64,000 nucleotides of DNA from Mucilaginibacter sp. SMC90 (lineage in GTDB: Bacteria > Bacteroidota > Bacteroidia > Sphingobacteriales > Sphingobacteriaceae): assembly GCF_022811725.1 (NCBI RefSeq), contig NZ_CP094527.1, positions 4,650,001-4,714,000 of the forward strand. Reading direction: 5' to 3'. This document shows, piece by piece, positions 17,839 through 27,524 of the stretch. The notes below the pieces were generated by a model, which saw only the letters and a program-made list of their open reading frames with translations, made no database searches and had not been told where the DNA came from. Made by a program: the position numbers and the translations under genes. Positions within the stretch are counted from its first letter, which is position 1; each line of letters opens with the position of its first letter.

Positions 17839-19437
17839 TTATTTTGCAAGTCCGAGCGGAGAAAATAGTATAAACATCAGTATCATGAGCAGCAAGAGTA
17901 TGCAGCTGTAGATATGCCTGTTTTTCCATGGTTTTATATCCACCAGGGTATTAAGCTGTTGCTTATATGGTACCGGCATAGGGTTAAGCTTACCTATAAG
18001 CAGCATGAGCCCGCAGGTTAACACAAATAATATTGCCAGGATGTGCAGGAAATGAATATGCAAATCAAAAACCAGTTGGGTAAGTGCGTAGGTAACAATG
18101 AAAAATACCAGGCCAATTCCGGCAGCAACGGCTGGTACCCTTTTGGTTACAAAGCCAATAAACATAATGGTAAAAATGGGCACATTGAAAAAGCCGTTTA
18201 CCATTTGCACATAGGTGTAGAAACCGTTTTTAACAAAAATAATAAAGGGCGCTATGAACATTGCCAGCAAACAGATCAGGATCTCAAACATTTTGGCTGT
18301 TCTGATCATATGTTTTTCGTCGGCGGCTCTCCCCCGCTTTTCAGTCCAGGGTTTGTAAATGTTCAATACAAATAACGTGCTTGAGCTGTTTAGTCCTGCG
18401 TTAAACGTGGTTAAAGCGGCACCAAAAATAATTGCGGCTATATACCCTGCTATAAAAGGCGGCGATACCAAACTATCCAGCTTGGGAAAAACTTCGGCAG
18501 GGTTATCCAGGTGCGTAAAAATGTGTACCGCTATAAGGCCGGGTACATTTAACAGCAATGGCGATATCAATTTACCAACACAGGCAACAGCTATACCTTT
18601 CTGGCAGCTTTTAAGATCTTTTGAAGCCAAAACCTGCTGAACAATATACTGTTCTGTTCCCCAGTAATACAGGTTAACCAATAGCATACCGGTAAACAGC
18701 GTACCAAAAGGTATCGGATCGGTAGCAGCACCGATACTGTTTAAATGCTCCCGGCGGTTATGTAATAAAATACTTAACCCGTGCATGATATCGCCTTGCC
18801 CCAGGTACCTTAAACCAAAAAACGGCAGTAAAATTCCTCCTGCAAATATGCCAAAGCCGAGTAAGGTATCAGAAACAGATATCGCTTTTAAACCACCCAA
18901 TAATGAATAAAGACAGCCAACTATACCCATCACCCAAATAAGGATCCAGATGGTTGTCCAATAGTCGGTTTTCCAAAGGTCAGAAAAATGGAACAAGCCA
19001 TTAAAGGCAATTGCACCGCTATATAAAACCGACGGCAGCAGGTTTATAATGTAACTAAGTAAAAATATACAGGAAACCAGTTTCCCTATTCCCGGTCCGT
19101 AACGCACAGTCAGGTAATCGGGCGTTGTGGCAATGCCCAGCTTAAGGTAAAGCGGCATTAAAAATTCGGAAACCAATAACATAGCCAATACCGACGTAAT
19201 ACCCCAGGCCATAACCGACATATTATGGGTATAGGCAAGCTCATTTTCGCCAATAATGGTGGCGGTATTGATATTAGTAAACAATAATCCACCACCTACT
19301 AATAAAAAACTCAGGCTCCTATCGGCTAAAAAAAAACCGTTAAGCGTATTGAGCTTACTTTTTCGTAATTTAAACCAGGACACTAAACCTACTATGCCTG
19401 TAAAAAAAAGAAAGCTGATTAACATGAGCCCGTTCAC
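17839..19437 (-). CDS. Sodium:solute symporter (SSS/SLC5 family)
   Basis: The 532-aa inner-membrane protein has about 14 hydrophobic segments. The family-typical segment LNTLNGFFLADRSLSFLLVGGGLLFTNINTATI covers the first helices and the Na+ site region. Such symporters bring sugars or sugar acids into the cytoplasm with sodium. It lies 24 bases downstream of the GntR-type regulator and upstream of the glycosidase unit, so it probably imports the monosaccharide released by those enzymes. No sugar can be named from the sequence. Confidence 0.88.
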   Translation of the reverse strand: MNGLMLISFLFFTGIVGLVSWFKLRKSKLNTLNGFFLADRSLSFLLVGGGLLFTNINTATIIGENELAYTHNMSVMAWGITSVLAMLLVSEFLMPLYLKLGIATTPDYLTVRYGPGIGKLVSCIFLLSYIINLLPSVLYSGAIAFNGLFHFSDLWKTDYWTTIWILIWVMGIVGCLYSLLGGLKAISVSDTLLGFGIFAGGILLPFFGLRYLGQGDIMHGLSILLHNRREHLNSIGAATDPIPFGTLFTGMLLVNLYYWGTEQYIVQQVLASKDLKSCQKGIAVACVGKLISPLLLNVPGLIAVHIFTHLDNPAEVFPKLDSLVSPPFIAGYIAAIIFGAALTTFNAGLNSSSTLFVLNIYKPWTEKRGRAADEKHMIRTAKMFEILICLLAMFIAPFIIFVKNGFYTYVQMVNGFFNVPIFTIMFIGFVTKRVPAVAAGIGLVFFIVTYALTQLVFDLHIHFLHILAILFVLTCGLMLLIGKLNPMPVPYKQQLNTLVDIKPWKNRHIYSCILLLLMILMFILFSPLGLAK

Positions 19438-19461
19438 CTTAGCGTGATTTAGGATAAATTA

Positions 19462-20472
19462 TTAAAGTGTGTTCCGTTCAAATAAGATAGTCGGTACTGT
19501 TAAGCTGATTTTTTCCTTATTCACTATAGCTTGCCCGGCAAGTTTCCCCATGCTGGAAAAATCAGCAGAAAACGTGGTAACACCAATGATCTCTTTAGCA
19601 GGTTCATCATTGCTTGAAAGCACACCAACATCTTTACCAGGCACCAGTTGCCTGCTTTTACAATCGCGCATGATCTGCCATAACGCAAAGTTGTCAAGTG
19701 TAAAGTAAACCTTCCCTTTTTCAACCGAACCATGCGTGTATTCGTTGATGATGCGCCCTTTGATATCAAAGTCTTTCAGGAATTTTTTAAATGATGGCAC
19801 AATCTCCTTCGGATCAAGCGAGGTTGGCGAATGGTAAAAAATGATCTCGTCAAACTTTTTGATCTTAGCAGCCAGCTCCGATAAGATCTGATATGATGAT
19901 TGTCCAAACTCCTGGGTAATATGATTAAAATCACCTTCAAGCGGTTCGTAGCGGTCAAACATCAGGAATTTATTCCGCGGAATGGCTTCCAGTAATTCCT
20001 TTGTTTTAGGATGCGGGATCGGCGCAATCACATACATGCCATATTTCCCTTTTATCTGGTTAAGGATAGTTTCAAATATCTCAATATCACCATGATGAAA
20101 GTAAGGGTTTAAACTAATGTTGGGGCCAAGCTCACCACGAAAATTACGGTAAAACTGCTCCTCAAAACTGTCCAGGTTGTACATCAGCAAGGCAACGTTC
20201 AGCGTTTGTTCGGCATTACTGTTGGCTACAAAATAACCATGCCTGTTTTTTGACTCCACAATACCCCTGCTAATCAGGTCCCGGTACCCCTTGATGATCG
20301 TTTCCCTCGAAAAGCCCAGTTCCTTAATCAGTTTATTTACAGAAGGCAGCATTTCATCCTGCCCTATAACTTTTTCGTTAATGGCATTGATGATGCCCTG
20401 CACAAACCTGTCATGCTTTGAATACGAGGGAATCTCTGTCAGTTTTTTAATCTCTTGAAAAATTCTATCCAT
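19462..20472 (-). CDS. GntR-type HTH regulator with LacI-like sugar-binding domain
   Basis: From the ATG at 20472 (MDRIFQEIKKL) the product is 336 aa; an upstream in-frame ATG at 20514 adds 14 residues that look untypical. A winged-helix GntR domain covers about residues 20-85 (EMLPSVNKLIKELGFSRETI then GYRDLISRGIVESK). It is followed by a periplasmic-binding-protein-like effector domain, the arrangement common in Bacteroidota sugar regulators. The direct-repeat operators before the glycosidases and the SusC gene are the likely binding sites. It is in one unit with the symporter. The effector is presumably a monosaccharide of the locus substrate. Confidence 0.85.
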   Translation of the reverse strand: MDRIFQEIKKLTEIPSYSKHDRFVQGIINAINEKVIGQDEMLPSVNKLIKELGFSRETIIKGYRDLISRGIVESKNRHGYFVANSNAEQTLNVALLMYNLDSFEEQFYRNFRGELGPNISLNPYFHHGDIEIFETILNQIKGKYGMYVIAPIPHPKTKELLEAIPRNKFLMFDRYEPLEGDFNHITQEFGQSSYQILSELAAKIKKFDEIIFYHSPTSLDPKEIVPSFKKFLKDFDIKGRIINEYTHGSVEKGKVYFTLDNFALWQIMRDCKSRQLVPGKDVGVLSSNDEPAKEIIGVTTFSADFSSMGKLAGQAIVNKEKISLTVPTILFERNTL

Positions 20473-20652
20473 TTTACCGGTACATTTTAGCCAAAGTAAG
20501 AAAAAAGGCGACAAGCCCGCTGTTCTTTTTCTTCATTGTCAGTCTCTATCATCCTTTGCTTTTTTTGATCATTATTTACCAACAAGGTGCCGGTTATTAA
20601 AATCAACAGGTAATTATCCGGTTTGCCAAGCCTCCCGGCGCAGTATAATTAA

Positions 20653-20691
20653 AAAGAAGTGTTTAGCAGCAGGGCTGCTAAACACTTCTTT
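20653..20691. terminator. Terminator downstream of susD (second glycan locus)
   Basis: An 18-bp perfect stem (20653-20670 with 20674-20691) carries a 3-base loop. On the minus strand it is followed by a T5 run, so it ends the susC-susD transcript before the regulator gene. Confidence 0.88.
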
Positions 20692-20698
20692 AATCAAA

Positions 20699-22321
20699 TT
20701 AATACCCGGGGTTTTGCTTCAGGGTTTTGTTTAAATCTATTTCAGTTTGTGGTATTGGCCATAAGTAATTTTTTGCCGCATCAAATACACGCGGTGTTCC
20801 TACCTTAATGGTTGTTCCCGGTGTAAGTGCAATTGCACCGTTGGTTTGATTTACAGTGCCCAGCAAGCTGCCAGTAACCTGTCCGTTCATCACTTGTGCC
20901 CCAATTTGCCAGCGCTGAATATCAAACCAGCGAAGCCCTTCAACTGCAAGCTCAACCCTGCGCTCCCGGCGCAACAAAGTACGCAGGCTTGCCTGATCGT
21001 TATATTTAGACTGATCAACAGCCGGCATATTTACATCCGGACGCCTTCTGACGGCGTTAATATCGTCATACACGGTAGCATCAATTTTATTGCTTTCAAT
21101 CTTAGCTTCAGCATCCATCAGTTTTATCTCCGCATAACGTATCAGGATAACATCCATACCCACCTGGTCCATATTAGGAAAGTCGGCAATTACAGGCGTA
21201 TATTTCCTTAATCCATATGCCGAAGGGCTACAGTTATTATCGCCCCAATGATCTAAAGTTTTTGGGCTGCTTGATATCGGATCATAATATAAACCGTAAG
21301 GTAACCTGCTGCTATATTGCGTACCAGGGTAAAAAACAGTTGCTGTAAGCCTTGGGTCCCTGTTTTTATAAGGTTGTGACGCATCATATCCCGACGCCGC
21401 GTCGTCGATAGTTTTACCGTTGATTGTTTCGTAGGTGTCTACCAGGCTTTGGGTTGGGGCTATCGAGTTATAACCACCTAAAGAATTGATAGTCATATTT
21501 CTTGCCCATCCAAAATTATTGTCGCTTGCTTTAAACTGAACATCGAGGATCACCTCCTGGTTATCAGCAAAAGGCTGGCGGAACAGATCAACGTAGCTTG
21601 GATATATTGCATAGCTATATGGCGGAGCCATCAGTTTCTGGCAATCAGCAATACACTCCGGATACATTTTATTGAACAACTCTATCCTTGCCTTTAAAGC
21701 TATCGCCGCCCCGCTTGTAACACGCCCAATGTCTGAGCCGGAATACTTTACAGGAAGATCAGGTGCAATTGCTGCAAGTTCCTTTAATATGTATGCAACA
21801 ACATCGGCCTTTGGTGTTTGCGTTGCTTTATTAGCTTCATCCGGTGTAACGTTATGTTCAACCAGCGGAACAGCGCCATATAACTGACTGAGCGTGAAAT
21901 ACTCGTATGCCCTTAAAAAACGGGCCTCGGCAATTAATCTCGCTTTTAACGTGGCGTCCATATTAGTAGCGCCAACGTTGTCTAAAAACCAGTTGCAGGT
22001 TTGAATACAGCTGTAGTTCCATTTGGAATAGCCTGTATTGGTTGGCGTTGCTATCCCGGCAGAAAGGGCCAGCCAGTTCTCCCACGGAAACTGATCGAAC
22101 GTGTTATCAGAGTTATTATCAGCAAAAACACCGTAATAGCCATTGTTGCTACCGCCCCATTTGGAATAACAGCCATTTAAGGCCGCAATTGCATCATTGG
22201 AAGATTTCCAAAGTACATTATTGGTATAGGAATCTAAAGGAGCCCTATCCAGGAAGCTCTTTCGACATCCGGATGCTGCCAGTGAGCCTAAAATAATTGT
22301 GGTTATGATTAATTTTTTCAT
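20699..22321 (-). CDS. susD: SusD/RagB-family lipoprotein (second glycan locus)
   Basis: The 540-aa lipoprotein has the lipobox SLAASGC (Cys near residue 19), the SusD segment RFLRAYEYFTLSQLYGAVPLVEH, and the C-terminus LWPIPQTEIDLN followed by QNPGY. It binds glycan at the cell surface and closes the SusC barrel. It starts 18 bases after the SusC stop and ends at a strong terminator. Confidence 0.94.
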   Translation of the reverse strand: MKKLIITTIILGSLAASGCRKSFLDRAPLDSYTNNVLWKSSNDAIAALNGCYSKWGGSNNGYYGVFADNNSDNTFDQFPWENWLALSAGIATPTNTGYSKWNYSCIQTCNWFLDNVGATNMDATLKARLIAEARFLRAYEYFTLSQLYGAVPLVEHNVTPDEANKATQTPKADVVAYILKELAAIAPDLPVKYSGSDIGRVTSGAAIALKARIELFNKMYPECIADCQKLMAPPYSYAIYPSYVDLFRQPFADNQEVILDVQFKASDNNFGWARNMTINSLGGYNSIAPTQSLVDTYETINGKTIDDAASGYDASQPYKNRDPRLTATVFYPGTQYSSRLPYGLYYDPISSSPKTLDHWGDNNCSPSAYGLRKYTPVIADFPNMDQVGMDVILIRYAEIKLMDAEAKIESNKIDATVYDDINAVRRRPDVNMPAVDQSKYNDQASLRTLLRRERRVELAVEGLRWFDIQRWQIGAQVMNGQVTGSLLGTVNQTNGAIALTPGTTIKVGTPRVFDAAKNYLWPIPQTEIDLNKTLKQNPGY

Positions 22322-22339
22322 CGACGATTTCTTTATTAA

Positions 22340-25300
22340 TTAAAATGTTACCTCTAAACCAAGTGTATTTGTTTTCAACTGCGGATACGAACCGTACGCA
22401 TTGTTGCCGGCACTGGTTTCAGGATCAACCCATTTATAGAAGCTGCTGAACGTAAGGATATTTTGCCCGCTGTAATAGATCCTTACACCTTTTACACCTA
22501 ACCTTTCAAGCGGTTTTCCTGGTAAATTGTAGCTCACCAATAAATTTTTCAATCTCAGGTATGATGCGTTCCTAACCCAAAATGAGGATACAAAGCTTTG
22601 CGGGTTATTTTGCGAATAGGTTGACCATAACCTTGGGAAAGTGGCCGATGTATTAGATGGTGTCCAGGCATCGAGCAAAGCGCTGGTTGGGTTACCAATA
22701 TTTGCCTGTTGCAATGAGCCAAGTTCAAATCCCTGAACATAGTTTTTAACGCCCAGTGCCCCCTGGAAAAAGCCGCTTATACTGATACCTTTCCATCCTG
22801 CGCCAAGCGTAAAGCCAAATGTTGTTTTTGGAAAAGGCGATCCGAGGTACACCCGGTCATTTCCGTCAATAACACCGTCGGGCTTGCCGTTAGGGCCGCT
22901 GATATCTTTATACATCAGGTCGCCGGGGCCTATTACGCCACCACTTTGTTTGGCGTGCTGATCCACCTGTTGCTGTGTTTGGAAAATACCTTCAGCCTGG
23001 TACCCGTAAAATGCTTTGATCGGTTCGCCTACAACCAACCCGCTTGAGATAGAACCTGTACCGGCCAGATCAGTGATTTTGTTGGTAATGAATGACGCGT
23101 TTACAGCGATGTTGTAAGACACTGCGCCGATCCTGTCGCGGTATGCGGCAGAAAACTCCCAACCTTTATTACGTACCGATCCTGCATTTTGATAAGGTGT
23201 GGTAAAGCCATAAACGTTACTGGCAGGTAACTGCAAAAGGATATCGTTTGTGTTTTTCACAAAGTAATCGGCAGTGAAGCTCAATTTGCTGTTCAGCAAT
23301 TCCATATCAAAGCCCACATCTGTAGTGGTTGATTTTTCCCAGGTAATGAGCGGGTTGGCACCATTATTAAGTGCTATACCCGGTGCAAGCGTTTGGTTAA
23401 AGGAATAATTTTGCCCACCCGAGATAACCGAAATGGCAGGATAAGGACTAATAATATTTAAACCACCTAAACTTGCCAGCGTTTGATTACCTGTGTTAGT
23501 ATTTATAAGAGTTTGGTTACCCAGTTTACCCCATGAAGCCCTTAATTTAAGCAGAGGTATTGTGTTATATAATGATTCGAAAAACGACTCTTTGGATATA
23601 TTCCAACCTGCAGAAAAAGACGGGAACACACCCCATTGCTGGCCTTGCGAAAAGCGAGAAGAGCCATCGTCACGAATATTGGCCTCCAGTAAATATCTAT
23701 CATCATACGAATACCTTACACGGCCGAAATATGAAAGCAGGGCCAACTGGCTGGCTGTACCGGCATTTTGCTGACCCAATGAGGGCGCTGCATTGATTTG
23801 AGACAGTGAGCTGTTCAGGAAATTTTGCCTGTAAGCATACAGATACTGATAATTGGTAAGCTCTTGCGAAGCACCGGCCAAAACATTGACACTATGTTTT
23901 CCAAAACGCCTGTCATACTCCAATAATCCCTGCAAGTTATAGTAACTATTAACAACATTGGCATTGGCCAATGAACTTTGGCTGATGGTTGTCAAAACTG
24001 ATGTAGGGTTCTTCGGGTCATAATAGGTATCTGCCGGTTTAAATTCCTGCGCAGGATTTGCGTTATACCGGTATGAAAATGATGGCTTAAAATGTAAGCC
24101 TTTTACCAACTCCCAATCTGCACCTACATTACCCGTAAAAAGCGTACTTTGGTTATTGTTATAACCCGGAGAGTTAAGCCATGAAATGGGGTTACCGAAT
24201 GACAGGTAATTATAAACACCGTTTTTGTACTGGTTTACAACCGTGCTGTTCATGGCAGCCGTTGTACCTATGATGCCGCCAATATCACCGCCGCCTAAGC
24301 CATCAGGAGCCTCGGTTGGCGCATATAAAAATGAGAGGTTGGCATTAACACTAAAATTTTTCGTTATTGCCGAATTGATATTCATGCGGGTAGAATATCT
24401 TTTGAAATTTGATTTTTGGATAATACCATCCTGTTGAAAGTAGCCCAGCGAAAAAGCATACTGAGTTTTCTCGTCGCCACCGCTGATATTCACAGCATGA
24501 TTTTGCTGAAACCCGCTTCCTTTATAAAGAAAGCCTTGCCAGTCGGTATTGGGATGCGTATCAGGATCGGATTGATTTTTAAAAAGGGTGATATCTTCGG
24601 CTGTCCAGTAAGGTGCCTGTCCTTCATTTGCCAATGCCTGATTGTAAAGTGTAGCAGCCTGCCATGATGGTAAAAAATCAGGAAGATTTGATGCCTTTTG
24701 CTTGCCTACATAACCTGTGTAATTCACCTGCATCTTACCGCTCTTACCTCGTTTGGTAGTGATCAAAATAACACCGTTGGCCGCCCTTGAGCCATAAATA
24801 GAAGCCGAAGCAGCATCCTTTAATACTGAAACAGACTGCACGTCATTCGGGTTAACATCCGAGAGACTGCCGATGATCCCGTCAACCACAACCATTGGGT
24901 TGCTGTTATTTAATGTACCTATACCACGAACATTAATGTTGCCGGTTGTACCAGGCTGTCCGCCTGTTGTTGTAACCGTAACACCTGCCATAGTGCCCTG
25001 TAAGGCATCATTAAGATTGGTAACGGGCCTGTCCTGAAGTTCCTTTGCTCCTATTGCAGCCACAGAGCCGGTTAGGTTGGCCTTTTTTTGCGTGCCGTAA
25101 GCAACTACCACCACTTCGTTCAGGTCTTTTGCCTTTTTATCAGGCACCATAGTTATGTTCCCATTCCAATTGGCCGTAACCTTCACGGTTTGCTTTTCAT
25201 AGCCGATAAAGGAAAATAACAGCGTGGCATTATCAGGTACGCTGACCTTGTAAACCCCATCGATATTGGTGGTTGTGCCCTGTGAGGTGCCCACCAAACT

Positions 25301-25450
25301 AACGCTTACAGCTGGCAGAGGCGAACCCTGCTCATCTTTTACCCGGCCTGAAATTGATTTAAGTTGCTGGGAAAAGGCTTGTTGGATACTGCATAACATG
25401 ACACAGCAAAACATAACAAGCCCCAGTTTTTTAGGTACTTTTCTTTTCAT
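22340..25450 (-). CDS. susC: SusC/RagA-family TonB-dependent transporter (second glycan locus)
   Basis: The 1036-aa protein has a signal peptide (to about residue 28, QAFSQ), a carboxypeptidase-like domain (about 33-110), the TonB-box region DLNEVVVVAYGTQKKANLTGSV, and then the plug and barrel. It lacks an STN domain. The barrel contains many Asn/Ser/Gly-rich loops as usual. Control is by the direct-repeat operator and promoter immediately upstream, and susD follows. Substrate unknown. Confidence 0.95.
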   Translation of the reverse strand: MKRKVPKKLGLVMFCCVMLCSIQQAFSQQLKSISGRVKDEQGSPLPAVSVSLVGTSQGTTTNIDGVYKVSVPDNATLLFSFIGYEKQTVKVTANWNGNITMVPDKKAKDLNEVVVVAYGTQKKANLTGSVAAIGAKELQDRPVTNLNDALQGTMAGVTVTTTGGQPGTTGNINVRGIGTLNNSNPMVVVDGIIGSLSDVNPNDVQSVSVLKDAASASIYGSRAANGVILITTKRGKSGKMQVNYTGYVGKQKASNLPDFLPSWQAATLYNQALANEGQAPYWTAEDITLFKNQSDPDTHPNTDWQGFLYKGSGFQQNHAVNISGGDEKTQYAFSLGYFQQDGIIQKSNFKRYSTRMNINSAITKNFSVNANLSFLYAPTEAPDGLGGGDIGGIIGTTAAMNSTVVNQYKNGVYNYLSFGNPISWLNSPGYNNNQSTLFTGNVGADWELVKGLHFKPSFSYRYNANPAQEFKPADTYYDPKNPTSVLTTISQSSLANANVVNSYYNLQGLLEYDRRFGKHSVNVLAGASQELTNYQYLYAYRQNFLNSSLSQINAAPSLGQQNAGTASQLALLSYFGRVRYSYDDRYLLEANIRDDGSSRFSQGQQWGVFPSFSAGWNISKESFFESLYNTIPLLKLRASWGKLGNQTLINTNTGNQTLASLGGLNIISPYPAISVISGGQNYSFNQTLAPGIALNNGANPLITWEKSTTTDVGFDMELLNSKLSFTADYFVKNTNDILLQLPASNVYGFTTPYQNAGSVRNKGWEFSAAYRDRIGAVSYNIAVNASFITNKITDLAGTGSISSGLVVGEPIKAFYGYQAEGIFQTQQQVDQHAKQSGGVIGPGDLMYKDISGPNGKPDGVIDGNDRVYLGSPFPKTTFGFTLGAGWKGISISGFFQGALGVKNYVQGFELGSLQQANIGNPTSALLDAWTPSNTSATFPRLWSTYSQNNPQSFVSSFWVRNASYLRLKNLLVSYNLPGKPLERLGVKGVRIYYSGQNILTFSSFYKWVDPETSAGNNAYGSYPQLKTNTLGLEVTF

Positions 25451-25466
25451 AATTGTTTTTGATTTA

Positions 25467-25523
25467 TTGGTCTATTCTGGTCTATTATTTTATAAAAGTA
25501 GAAACTTTTTAAATACAAACAAA
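25467..25523 (-). promoter_or_regulatory. Promoter plus direct-repeat operator of susCD (second glycan locus)
   Basis: Minus-strand TTTG (25520-25523), 19 bases, TACTTTTA (25493-25500), then operator TTGGTCTATTCTGGTCTATT (plus strand 25467-25486). The arrangement matches that at 17783-17836 almost base for base, with one extra base between -7 box and operator. Confidence 0.87.
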
Positions 25524-25864
25524 CTTTTTTAAATAATTGTCCGAATGAGGGGTTCAGCTTCACACTATAGAATTCGGGAAACCCAATGCCGCACCTGAAG
25601 TAGAAAGAAATATCATAAGGCCCGCTATGCCATATGCAATCAGGGATGTTTATCAGCCTCCGCATTATTGAATCGATACAGCCTGATAACACGAAAAAGT
25701 TCCGTGCCCGAAACAGATCAGTATTTATAAAGATTTCACCGTCTGTTTTATGCTATTTTGTTGACCATCCCATGACCGGTATAACTAATAACCTCTCCCA
25801 TCCCAAAACAAGAAGTCACGGCAATTGAAGAGGGTTTTAGCGTATTGGTTACTACCTCTTCCGG

Positions 25865-26193
25865 GCAAATGCTGATAGGAAAAAGATTGGACTGGTGCTC
25901 AGCTACACCATAAAGTATTCTCTATCGGGTAGCACGATGACCATTATTTGCCAAGACAACCGGACCAGGCTTAGCGTAACAAGATAAGGGTTGGCATTAA
26001 TGGAGAAGATCTGACCTGGATTTTTCAAGGTTATTGCCGTGTAAAAGGAGCCGAAACCTGGTATAGCGCCAGCTTACGCATTAGGCTATACCTTTGCTGA
26101 GGAATTATTGAAAAGTATAACGGCAAGATCCGGGCAAAAAGCCTACCGGAGCATGAATGCACCTTTATGTTTAGCCAGCTGCTGACCAATTAA
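25865..26193 (+). pseudogene. Decayed histidine kinase C-terminus (HATPase domain relic)
   Basis: Translating 25865-25981 gives ADRKKIGLVLSYTIKYS and then GSTMTIICQDN, which tracks the N-box region of a histidine kinase (compare NLISNAIKYSPGS). After an indel near 25982-25990 the next frame reads VGINGEDLTWIFQGY (G1/F box) and, after an in-frame TGA at 26098, GIIEKYNGKIRAKS and ECTFMFSQLLTN with a stop at 26193 (G2 box and end). At least one frameshift and one nonsense codon disable it. The upstream part of the kinase is not recognisable; 25540-25860 shows nothing I can identify. Confidence 0.75.
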
Positions 26194-26222
26194 CACCGGG
26201 TAAGCAAAAAAGTTATTGTGTG

Positions 26223-27479
26223 CTATTTAGATGATCCGGTCAATATTTCTCTTTTAGAACCAGCTTCGTTTCTGGTCAAAAAGCCCATAAATACCAGGGC
26301 TATTACCACGGCAATAATGCCCTGCGCTAATACAGTAGCCGGGGCACCTATATGTTCAGAAACGGCCCCGGTTAGCAAACTACCCAGCGGCATCATGCCA
26401 AAAATAGCCATTAACAAAACACCCATTGTGCGCCCCCGCATGTCTGCAGCCGCGTCTGATTGTACTACAATATTACTGATAGTAAACTGAGCAATAGAAC
26501 CGTATCCGGCAATGGCGGCAAAAAACATAGCAGCAGGAAAGTTTTTGAACTGCGAAAAGCAGATAAGTCCTGCCCCCATCAGTATAGTGCTAACAAACAA
26601 GATCTTTTTTAAATGCGCGCCCGGTTTTCGCGATGCAAGGAAAATGGTACCAGCAACCGCCCCTATCCCAACAAAACTATTGATATAACCAAAGGTTGAA
26701 GCATCTCCCCTGAAAACTACTTTGGCAAATACCGGCAATACAGTATTGAAAGGCAATACCAGCAAACTAACAACCGCAAGCATTACCACCATAGTTGCTA
26801 TACCAGGCGTATTTTTGATATAGGTAAAACCTTCAGAAAAATCAGCCCATACCCGTTTATTTGCTTTTTTGGGCAGATAGGGCGGCAATTTCATCAATAG
26901 CAGCGATAAAATCACCGCGCCAAAACTTGCAGCGTTAAGCAAAAAACATACGCCCGCGCCAAATGCACTTAATACAATACCCGATAATGCCGGCCCCAAT
27001 AATTGCGCAAGGCTCGCCGTGGCCGTTGAAAGCGAAAGCGCATTAGGCAAATCGGCAGGAGTAGCAACAACGTCATTTATTAACGCTTGCCGGGCAGGCA
27101 CATCAAAAGCATTAATAACGCCAAGTATCACGCTTAACAGCAGTATTGCCCATACTACCATATGCCCTGATAACACAAGTATTGCCAGCAGCACAGCCTG
27201 CAGCATGGAAGTTACCTGGGTAATTTTAATAACAGTATAACGGTTATAACGATCGGCAGCTACACCGCCGGGTATTGAGCATATAAATGACGGAAATTGC
27301 TCCGCGAAAATAGTGACGCCGAGCAGAAATGCTGAATGTGTCATAGAATAAACTACCCATACAACAGCCGTACGTTGCATCCAGGTGCCAAATTGCGACA
27401 CAGCCCGGCCAATAAAATAGAGCGTAAAATTCCGGCTTGACAACGCCCGGAACAAATTAAACTGACTTATCTTCTTCAT
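26223..27479 (-). CDS. MFS exporter, EntS/MFS_3 type
   Basis: The 418-aa inner-membrane protein has 12 hydrophobic segments. It opens with FRALSSRNFTLYFIGRAVSQFGTWMQRTAVVWVVYSMT, characteristic of the EntS-like (enterobactin exporter) branch, and has the loop motif GGVAADRYNRY between helices 2 and 3. It probably exports a small molecule or drug. The TetR gene lies 45 bases upstream on the same strand, and a TTGACA-N13-TGTCAA element fills the gap. Natural substrate unknown. Confidence 0.87.
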   Translation of the reverse strand: MKKISQFNLFRALSSRNFTLYFIGRAVSQFGTWMQRTAVVWVVYSMTHSAFLLGVTIFAEQFPSFICSIPGGVAADRYNRYTVIKITQVTSMLQAVLLAILVLSGHMVVWAILLLSVILGVINAFDVPARQALINDVVATPADLPNALSLSTATASLAQLLGPALSGIVLSAFGAGVCFLLNAASFGAVILSLLLMKLPPYLPKKANKRVWADFSEGFTYIKNTPGIATMVVMLAVVSLLVLPFNTVLPVFAKVVFRGDASTFGYINSFVGIGAVAGTIFLASRKPGAHLKKILFVSTILMGAGLICFSQFKNFPAAMFFAAIAGYGSIAQFTISNIVVQSDAAADMRGRTMGVLLMAIFGMMPLGSLLTGAVSEHIGAPATVLAQGIIAVVIALVFMGFLTRNEAGSKREILTGSSK

Positions 27480-27485
27480 TAAAAA

Positions 27486-27510
27486 TTGACAATTTTATAA
27501 ATAATGTCAA
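27486..27510. promoter_or_regulatory. Predicted TetR operator in front of the MFS exporter
   Basis: The inverted repeat TTGACA-N13-TGTCAA lies 6 bases upstream of the exporter start codon. The same half-sites with the same 13-base spacing occur before the TetR gene at 28150-28174. Confidence 0.7.
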
Positions 27511-27524
27511 AAAACAACCCCAGA

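Noticed and set aside
20473..20514. Longer start for the GntR-type regulator
   Set aside because: The 14 extra residues (hydrophobic, Cys-containing) do not fit a cytoplasmic winged-helix protein; ATG 20472 fits the family start.
25540..25860. Possible further coding remains before the kinase relic
   Set aside because: Translations in all frames give no segment I can match; the stretch may be older debris but cannot be supported.
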